In this document: in pieces, positions 56,786 through 64,000 of the stretch
Numbering within the stretch: position 1 is the first letter of the stretch
Layout of the letters: each line of letters starts with the position of its first letter
Assembly: GCA_905178155.1 (NCBI GenBank)
Contig: CAJINV010000002.1
Coordinates: 5,451,709 to 5,515,708, forward strand
Direction: 5' to 3'
Length of the DNA: 64,000 bases
DNA from: Amoebophrya sp. A120
Lineage: Eukaryota; Sar; Dinophyceae; Syndiniales; Amoebophryaceae
The notes under the pieces: model-generated
What the model was told of the DNA's origin: nothing
Database searches by the model: none
What the model saw: only the letters and a program-made list of their open reading frames with translations
Translations under genes and position numbers: made by a program

Positions 56786-59335
56786 ATGGGCAAGAAGAAG
56801 GGGGGCAACAAGGAGAGCGGGGGCAAGAGCCTCACCGCACTCGAAGTGTACGATGAGGTCAAGATGCGGTTCGAGGTTCGCAAGCAGACGGAGCGCGTAT
56901 GCACTGCAAATGTGTCGGGGTCTGCAGGACAAGTAGAATGCAAACCTTGTGTGTCATGCAATAAAGGCAGAAATCATCATTTCATGCTTCTAGTACTATT
57001 AGTTGCAGCACACTGTGCACTCCATAAAGGTATTTTTTTCATGATGCTTCGGTAGCTACTGATGAAGTTCTGTCTCTTCCTCATGGGGTCGCATCAAGAA
57101 TGCAAATTCATTTTCTTATTCCCAGAGCCAGCCCTATTTGCACTGCATAGCATGTATCAAATGTAAAAATGTCTGGGTCTGGAAGAATGCAAGACTTGTG
57201 ATACAGGTTTTCCATGACCCATGAGGTCTGGAATGTGAGACCCAGCATGACAGATTTTGTGAGGTCTCTATTATGCCTTTCCTGCATGAGAAACTCCCTC
57301 GCAACTTGGTCAAAAGCGGACAGCTTTTGGTACTCACGCAACACAGATTTTTGCATCATTCAGATTTAGCATGACAACTTCTAACCTTCCAGACCCAGAC
57401 ATTTTTACATTTGATAGCATGGCGATTTGTACGAAACCAGCTTCAAGGACCTGAAGAAAAAGAATGAAATCCTGAAGTCGCAGTACTACTCGCAGCGCGA
57501 TACACAGGCCGACATACTGAAGACGCTGAAGACAAATTTGGAGGAACAGTATGGAAAGGTCGACAAGTACGAGATGCTCATCGAACAGCTGCACAGATCC
57601 ATGGACGACAACCAGGAGCAGATCCGCAAAGAGGCCGTGGAGAAGGACGAAATGTGGAGTCTGAAACTGCAGGAAGCACAGGCGAAGGTAATTCTTTCCA
57701 CAATCCGTATTCTTTTAGAGATATGTCCGTGTACTACATGTGCATATCCCGTGTCATGCAGTGCAAAAACTTCACACTGAAAAGTTAAAGTTTCATAAAA
57801 ACTGAATTTCCAGATCGACGATCTCCAGACGGCGCTGGAGGGCGTGAAATCCTATATCAAAAAGCGCAACGAGATATCAGATGCAAAAATGTCTAGGTGG
57901 TCTGGACGAGGTGATAGAAGCAGCATGGTCATGCTCATGGTGTGCAGGAAAGATCAAGACAATAAGCAGGCAATTTGTAAATAAGTGGCGCTGTCGCATC
58001 TCCCGCAACAGCGGTACTAGTAGGTGCTTTTCCGCAAGAACTGTACAGGCATCGTAGAGACAGTGTAGTACAGGCGAAATATTAGCTACCGTGACGAGCG
58101 CAAAATCAGCGCAAGGCTACTTCTTGGTTGCGACTACCTTGTACCAGACCTCCACTACAAATTTGCGATGCATAGATGATGCAAGAGAACCTGGAGCAGC
58201 TGGAGCAAAAACTGAAGGAAAAGGACGAACAGCGAGACAACGAGGTGGCACAGTTGGACCGAAAAAAGGCCATGGAAATAGACCAGTTGAAAAAGGATAT
58301 GCTCGCAAGGATACGAGACACCCGGGATAGCTTGAGGTGCCGTGCCAACTGTTGCAACAGACTTGAATTTGACGTATGTATGTATGTAAATGAGAAAGTC
58401 AAGTGAATTATCTAGTCGATTTTTCATCTTCGAGCTACATGTAGATGTACGACTACGATTACTTTTCTTACATAGATGTATTCCTCTACTCGCTCAAAAC
58501 AAACGGAGCAGTCTGGTCAAAAGCCAATCAACATTTGACTTGTTTTTTTCAGGCTGAAGACCAAAGAGCAGCTGGACGTGATTACGAAACGCACGATTAT
58601 GGAGAACGAGCAGATGAGCAGCGAGCTTGCGTTTCAGCGGAAGGAGGTGGAAAAAGTCGTGACCCGCTCGAAGCACTTATCCGAAGAAAACGCCAAGTTG
58701 CGGCGCAACATGGAGCTGCACACAGAATTGGAGGAGGAGCTGGCCAAGCGAACTCATGTCTACCAAAAATTGATCAAGAAACTCAACACCAAGGTACTTG
58801 TTACGATCTTGCTTCACATCAAAAGTCAGGAACTTGCACGTAGTTTTGTTCTTTTTGATCTCACCGCCCGCCGTCAAAAGTAGGAGCAGGCGAGGTTCGT
58901 TGGTGGTCGACGTGCGTGCGGTGTACTAGCACAGGAGCATGTAAGTAGTAAATTCAGTGTAGGAAGTAAATACGTAGAATGGATGGAACAAGAGTATGTT
59001 AGTCGTGTCTCTTCGACCCTGGATTTTCTACTTCCATATCACCAGATAAATCTTTTCAGCAGTGATGTACAACTCGAAAAGTATGTAAGGAGGCTTCCAT
59101 GCAGCTTACCTTTCAAAAGATTGTGCTGCGTTTCTTCGCATTTCAAACACGTTGCACACACCACTGTCAGGTCGAGGGTCTGGAGGCGAAAGTAGACGAG
59201 CTGCAGGACGAGCAGAATTACCTTAACAAGCACCAATCTGCCTCCCCGAATACAGTGGAAATGTCCGTCAACATTACCAACACCGAGATCCTCGCCTCCC
59301 CCAAGGCCTCACACGTCAACACCGCGTTGATATGA
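56786..59335 (+). CDS. CFAP157: CFAP157-like ciliary/basal-body coiled-coil protein
   Basis: Exons 56786-56896, 57418-57687, 57814-57873, 58176-58336, 58553-58793 and 59171-59335 join in frame to about 335 residues. A basic 'MGKKKGGNKESGGK' start leads into near-continuous coiled coil: 'YETSFKDLKKKNEILKSQYY', 'EMLIEQLHRSMDDNQEQIRK', 'LDVITKRTIMENEQMSSEL'. The 'TKRxIMEN' stretch and the ordering of the coils match CFAP157 of animals, a protein of the flagellar base. Human CFAP157 has about 520 residues, so the next ORF (to 61183) may be the missing 3' part. Introns 2, 4 and 5 are plain GT-AG. Intron 1 is two stacked introners; intron 3 is an old introner with AT-AG ends. A flagellar gene fits a free-swimming dinospore stage. 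Confidence 0.75.
56893..57150 (+). mobile_element. Older introner in CFAP157 intron 1
   Basis: The element 56898-57149 starts TATGCACTGCAAATGTGTCG and ends CCCTATTTGCACTGCATA, a degenerate family 1 form. Flanks are GCGCG and GCATG (3/5). Alone it would make a GT-AG intron of 254 nt (56897-57150). Confidence 0.8.
57150..57421 (+). mobile_element. Younger introner stacked on the older one's 3' splice site (TSD GCATG)
   Basis: The element 57155-57416 has intact family 1 ends and exact GCATG flanks (57150-57154, 57417-57421). Its interior is the reverse complement of the copy at 63678. It adds 267 nt, so frame is unchanged, and it copies the acceptor AG of the older intron. The full intron is 56897-57417, GT-AG, 521 nt. 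Confidence 0.9.
57872..58177 (+). mobile_element. Degenerate introner, CFAP157 intron 3
   Basis: Starts ATATCAGATGCAAAAATGTC and ends AAATTTGCGATGCATAG, with 'AGGTGGTCTGG' and 'CCAGACCTCC' as inverted ends. Flanks share AGAT. Cutting 302 nt as AT-AG (57874-58175) joins 'KKRNE' to 'MMQENLEQ'. Confidence 0.75.
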
Positions 59336-59684
59336 TCCAGTGCACGACTAAGTTCTTTGTCGTATATCTTTAGTGCACCATAGCATATGGTGTTTGATGA
59401 ATCTACAATAAAGTCGTGGGTGTGCGTGGTATGGACATGGAAATGGAATTACGACTAAATAAGGACCTCTCGGCGTCCTGTTGCATAAGAGGACACGGGA
59501 TCCAATTCTTGCGTCCCCCTGCTTTGGCTCCAGCTTGACTTGGCCGATCTCACTCTATCTCTTGAAGCTCGCCCCACCTACATGCAGAATGGAGAGGTTC
59601 TCTATCACGCGTATTGTGCAGCAAGTGATGTACTTACTAGAAATAAAGATGTACGAAACGCAGAACTTTTGCGAAAGTGCATAA
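59336..59684. other. Between CFAP157 exon and next ORF; possible intron
   Basis: About 350 bp. It may be intergenic or an intron linking the two coding parts. No single frame-consistent splice pair stands out. Confidence 0.3.
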
Positions 59685-61183
59685 CATCAAAAAGAGGCAA
59701 CGAGCAGAAGTGCAAAAAACAGTGCCCGGAACGCAACCGAGACCGTGACGCTGCAGAGTAACAAGATCGGAAACAATTTTGTAAATTCCGGGAACAAGCC
59801 AAGCGGATCTTCCACTTCATCCAGCAAACCTTCCGGCGCCGCGGCGAAAAAGGGTCCAGGCTACTTTAATAACCCAAACGCTAGTGCAGCGACTTCTAGC
59901 AACGGAAATAGTAAAACTAGTGCAGGCAATAATGCAGCGGCTTCGCAGCAGGCAAGGAAAGATCAAGCAAGTGGCTCTTCCCCGCGGCAGCAGAGCGATC
60001 CGCAGTCCAATGCCAGTTCGCCAGTAGACGCCGCAAAGAATCAGCAAGACGGCGCCGAGCATCAAGGGGTGCATGGGAGTGGCGGCGCAGCCACGTCGCA
60101 CAGTTCATCTTCTTCGAGTGGCAACCATAATAAACCGGCGTATTTGCCACGGGACGAGCGGGCTCTACTGCAGGCAGAAATCGAAAGCTTGCGGAGACGC
60201 TTGGAGCAGTCCACCGACGAGCTGAAAAGGTTTCGCCGGGACCACCTGGCGGTGCTGAATTTGAGTGACCACGCAACCAGAATGATCATCCTGGAGCTCT
60301 ACGAACTGAAACGGGCGATGGATGACTCGGCGACTAAAGAGGTAAGTAAGTAGTTGCAGTTTGAGTTTCGCTTTCGACGATCAACATCTGCAGCATTCTC
60401 ATTCATGATACCATGCATGTTGCTCTATCATTGAATGCGTACTTGTAGTAGTTTGTGTTGCGCAGAACAAAAATCCATATGTACTTTCTTATACCGAACA
60501 GGGGTCGCTGGACACCTTTTTCGAACGCGAAGAGCTCGCCCTGTCCGGGTTTTCGGCCAATCAGAATCCGTTCATGCTGGCGAATATGCATTGCAAAAGT
60601 ATCGTACTAGTACAAATTGCGTCACAAATTTTGGCAAGCAGAATAAAAATGGAATTTGTAATGCTGATTCATATTGGGAGTCATGCATGACTGCAATATC
60701 ACCAGTGCAAGTGCGATGCTTTTGCACTGCATAGCGAATCAGCAGCAGCAGATCATCGATCCGGGTCAGCACATCTTCACGCAGCTGACGAACAAGCAAC
60801 GGCAGTCCTTTTTCCGGTTTTTGCTTGAGAAGCTGGTGCACAAGAGGCTCGAACCGAAGACGCGCAAAGTTCTCGACGCGGTCCTCCAGCACTTCAGCAC
60901 GGCAAACGCCTCCACGCAAACCACCCCAGACCACGCGGGTGACATCGCACTGGTGCCGCCGGTGCCACGGGGGCCCCGCGCCCAAAACATGATGACGCCC
61001 CTGTACCACGACGACAAGGTGCGCATGGTGCGCGGGGAAGTCCGGCAGTGGGGGTCGAGTGCGGCCGGGAGCAGCGGCGCGGCGGTAGTTGCACCTGGCG
61101 GTCAGCACGGCAGTGGGAACAATGGTAACACCTCCTCGGTGGTTCCACGACCCGCAGCAAAGAGACGACTGGTGCTGTCCTAG
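59685..61183 (+). CDS. Coiled-coil ORF, possible C-terminal part of CFAP157
   Basis: Exons: open from 59685 to 60341, 60502-about 60584, and about 60739-61183. No ATG opens the first exon, so a 5' exon must lie upstream, perhaps the CFAP157 exons. It starts with an Asn/Ser/Gly-rich linker, then a coiled coil ('RALLQAEIESLRRRLEQSTD') and 'NLSDHATRMIILELYELKRA'. Exon 3 has 'LTNKQRQSFFRFLLEKLVHK', followed by a Gly/Ser tail. The intron 60342-60501 is plain GT-AG; the second is an introner. The same orientation, close spacing and coiled-coil content favour one gene with the preceding exons, but a separate gene is possible. Confidence 0.5.
60580..60738 (+). mobile_element. Introner, TATGCA-tipped (TSD GCGAA)
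   Basis: The element 60585-60733 starts TATGCATTGCAAAAGTATCG and ends GATGCTTTTGCACTGCATA; exact GCGAA flanks. Removing 154 nt gives 'FMLANQQQQIIDP'. Tip splice sites would be AT-AG. Confidence 0.85.
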
Positions 61184-62558
61184 CGCCAGCTGCTGTTATT
61201 TCCAGAAGTGTAAGTCGATAAACGTTGTATTGAGTAAAATAATGTGCAAATAATCTCCACCTTGACCTTGCTGTAGCGAAAAAAACAAAATTGAAAAGTT
61301 TCCACACTTTCAGATAGGCCTTGGCGATGTGTACGATGAATAATGCTCGTGATGAGTATTCCTGTTCTTTCTCGTGGCCGGCGAGGATGTCACTAATTAT
61401 ACCAAATTAAATACGAAACACCCATCAATGTATATGATTTAGGACGTAGATGAATGCTGAATGAATCCAATAGGTGGCAATCTGATACTACAGTATGCTT
61501 CGCTCTATGAGTCGAAGGAAGTAAAGATAATTCTGCTTTCGGAATTTTTAGGACAACATGGAAAACCAACATAAGATCAAAGAGCAAGACTGATTTTCTG
61601 CAAGAAAAAAATGTTGGCTGGTAAGAGAAGACTTCTTCATTTCCGCTTTTCTAGTAGGGCTCTCTCTTTGTACATCCATTGCTGTGTGGCGTGAATTCAG
61701 CACGTCGTGTAAATCCTATGCAATTGTGCTTTTATCTTTTACTCTCATGTCAGAATCTGAATCTCCAGAAGCAGCCACCTGGAAAGAAAACATTCTCGGC
61801 CCCGTTATTCGGTTCGGTACAACTCGAAGTCATGGCATGGTGTGCAGGGTCCTTAGAATGTTTCTTTGTGTTCTGTTTTTCTCTAAAAATCTCGAGAGAG
61901 GAGGAACTACTCAGTGAGCGCAGCTGCACGCGCTGCGTATCAGCAAGCCAAATTGGATTTGGATTGTTTTAAACAGGCACGAAGCAAAGGGGTAGATGTG
62001 CAGAGGTAGACCAAATAAGGATGATGTGGATTCACATCACTGTTTAGCACGGAGCAGATGATCTAGTTTTTCTTTTTGTGTTGATCTGCTACATTTTTTT
62101 TTGTCCTACTTAACATGAAAATCAAAATGCAATAAAGAATGGGTAGTAGATGACACACAAACATTTATCTTCTGCAGGACCCATCATATCATAGCATGCA
62201 TATTCGATCGTTGCCTTTTTTCGAAACGATCAACGTCTGACGTGTGTCCCCCCTTCTGCTCGGCAAAAGTCTATGAGTATGAAAATGAGCCGGTGTTTCG
62301 TTAAATATGGCTTGAAAGTTTCTCAAAATTTCCGTGCGCATGTACGTGATAAAGACATAACTTTTCCATAGCGCATTTCCGGTCTCGGTCTGTAGTTACG
62401 TTGAAATAGAAGTTCGTGTACATATGATGATATTCGATTTCGAAATAACGCCCGAGCTACTCTTTACTCTGCCGCTTGGAGAAGAACAAAGTGGCCATAT
62501 CTCTCGTTGGTTTTGATTTTTATACACTTGAGCTCTTGCTCCTACAGTAACGGCCACC
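61184..62558. other. Intergenic, no gene seen
   Basis: About 1.4 kb, AT-rich; short ORFs only (61679-61972 the longest) without recognisable domains. Confidence 0.45.
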
Positions 62559-64000
62559 ATGTCCTCCACCACTTCCTTTTATGGGGGCACGGTGAACACC
62601 CGGGCCAGCAACACGCCCCGCGAGAAGCAGCCCCGACACTACGCCCGGGTTCCGATTGTGAATATGAGCGGCAGTGCCTACTTCATCGCCGTTCCCACCC
62701 CGGTCGTGCAGACGAGCACAACTGCCTCGGCCGGAGTGTTGAACAATAACTACGGCGCATTCCATCTCGCTGCAAACTACAACAACGCTGACCCAGAAGG
62801 AGGGAGTTTATTTCACCCGACCGGCGGCGCGGCTTCTAACCTACAGCACACGGCACCGGGTGCGGTGCAAAACATCCACAGCCGTTACGAGGACTTTTTC
62901 TTCTCAGACAACACGAACGCCGGGTTCACAGCGGCAGGAGCATCATCTTCGAAAGACTACATATCCATCGCAAAAGTATCGTTATCGTACGAGTTGTAGT
63001 AATTTTTGCATGGCACCACACTTTATCAGCATGACGAAAAATTCAATTTGTAAGGCTGAATGAGGTAGGAAGCAGCCAGATATGTCATGCAAGACTGCAG
63101 CTAGTACGAACGAGCTTGACATTTTTGCAAAGGATGTGACATTACGAGAGCGCGCAATAAAGGCGTACGAAGCAACGCCTCTGCGGGCAGCGGCTCCCAC
63201 AGCCAAGGGCCGCCGTCTTTGGCGGACCAGAATCAGCTGCAAAAATCAAAGTCCTGCGCGACGAGCAGCAGCCGCAAGATGAAGCAGAACTCGCGGACGC
63301 GGGAATCTTCGGTCGTGAGCCGCAAGACGTTACTTTCGGAACGGGGCAGCTGTCTCCGGAATCGCGACGACGATCCGTTCGTGCGGCAGTGGGATTTTTC
63401 TGACAACGAGGACTTTTCTGACGAGGACCACTTACTCCAGAATTTCAACTTGTTGAAGAACCTCCACGATTCGCCGGCGTCCAGCGAGAGTACGGATGAG
63501 GAGGAAGTTCTTTCCGATGTGGAGCTGCACGATAAGCATCTACTTCAACACCGGCACAGCGACGGTATGAGCAGTAGCTCCACCAGCACGGAGGAAAGCG
63601 ATCTGGCGCTCGACAGCTGCGGGCCGATTGGGAAAATGCTGTACTCGAAGCACATGTTCATTCAGCACAAGTCTGCTTATCAACTGTAAAAATGTCTGGG
63701 TCTGGAAGAATGGAACTTGTGATGCTAAATCTGAAGCATACAAAAATCTGTGTTGCATGATTACCAAAAGTCGTCCAGTTTTGGCCAAGTCGGGAGGGAG
63801 TTTCTCATGCAGGATAGGCATGAGAGAGAGTGCGCAGAATCTGTCATTTTAGGTCCTGCATTACAGACCTCATGGGTCATGAAAAAGCTGCATGACAAAT
63901 CGCGCATTCTTCCAGACCCAGACATTTTTACATTTGATACTGCTGCCCTGTTGGCGAGTCAGCAGCACAGCCAGCATGGTACTGACCCGGATCATCTTAG
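62559..64000 (+). CDS. Hypothetical protein, partial (runs off the window)
   Basis: Exons 62559-about 62962, 63143-about 63677 and 63945 to the window end, in frame. The ATG at 62559 has a strong context (GCCACCATG). Exon 1 is Asn/Ala/Ser-rich with 'RHYARVPIVNMSGSAYFIAV'. Exon 2 is Ser-rich and acidic: 'FVRQWDFSDNEDFSDEDHLL', 'LDSCGPIGKMLYSKHMF'. The last visible residues are 'KSAALLASQQHSQHGTDPDH'. No family recognised; it looks mostly disordered. Two introners interrupt it. Confidence 0.55.
62957..63142 (+). mobile_element. Degenerate TATCC-type introner
   Basis: Starts TATCCATCGCAAAAGTATCG and ends CTTGACATTTTTGCAAAGGATG. Flanks share ACAT (62959-62962, 63139-63142). Removing 180 nt keeps frame: 'SSSKDYITRARNKG'. 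The right tip has lost the usual final A. Confidence 0.7.
63673..63944 (+). mobile_element. Introner family 1b (TSD CTGCT)
   Basis: The element 63678-63939 starts TATCAACTGTAAAAATGTCT and ends CAGACATTTTTACATTTGATA-like (last 18 nt ACATTTTTACATTTGATA); exact CTGCT flanks. Removing 267 nt gives 'QHKSAALLASQQ'. No GT-AG cut is possible at these ends. Confidence 0.9.

Noticed and set aside
1-64000. Bacterial or viral origin of the window
   Set aside because: Spliced UTP20, SPT4, JmjC, cytochrome b5 and a ciliary protein are eukaryotic, and no operons or phage genes are seen.

Overview
This looks like nuclear DNA of a protist, most likely a dinoflagellate-lineage alveolate close to Amoebophrya (Syndiniales). 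The evidence is eukaryotic genes (UTP20, SPT4, a JmjC protein, cytochrome b5, a CFAP157-like ciliary coiled-coil protein), every supported gene on the + strand (the one-directional gene arrays known from dinoflagellates), and many introns that are 'introners': short transposon-like units with inverted ends and target duplications. Such introners and non-canonical introns are known from Amoebophrya. The species is inferred; no rRNA or spliced-leader gene is present to prove it.

Layout. 0.1-3.3 kb: two tandem genes with cold-shock-like repeats. 4.5-7.0 kb: a low-complexity hypothetical protein. 8.6-10.2 kb: SPT4. 11.3-12.0 kb: a small CxxC protein. 12.1-16.5 kb: an unstable island with a diverged direct repeat at both ends, a truncated GC-rich mobile element and a secreted-type ORF carrying a stop and a frameshift. 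17.0-32.3 kb: UTP20, six exons, about 4,665 residues. 33.1-35.2 kb: a JmjC oxygenase. 35.9-38.5 kb: an unknown five-exon gene. 39.4-39.8 kb: cytochrome b5. 40.8-43.9 kb: a multi-exon membrane protein. 45.4-46.9 kb: two weak hypothetical genes. 47.8-49.2 kb: the full-length copy of the mobile element, with terminal inverted repeats. 49.6-55.2 kb: a large one-pass membrane protein. 56.8-61.2 kb: the CFAP157-like gene and a possible continuation. 62.6 kb to the end: a partial hypothetical gene.

The main result is the introners. I can place about 20, all inside coding sequence. Nearly all begin TAT and end ATA and are flanked by a 5-bp direct repeat. In every case removing the element plus one repeat copy (or 3 nt less, using splice sites at the element tips) joins the flanking reading frames exactly. 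The largest family sits in both orientations. Many have no possible GT-AG boundary, and one has inserted into the 3' splice site of another. Exon junctions below were worked out from frame arithmetic and direct repeats, not from transcript data.
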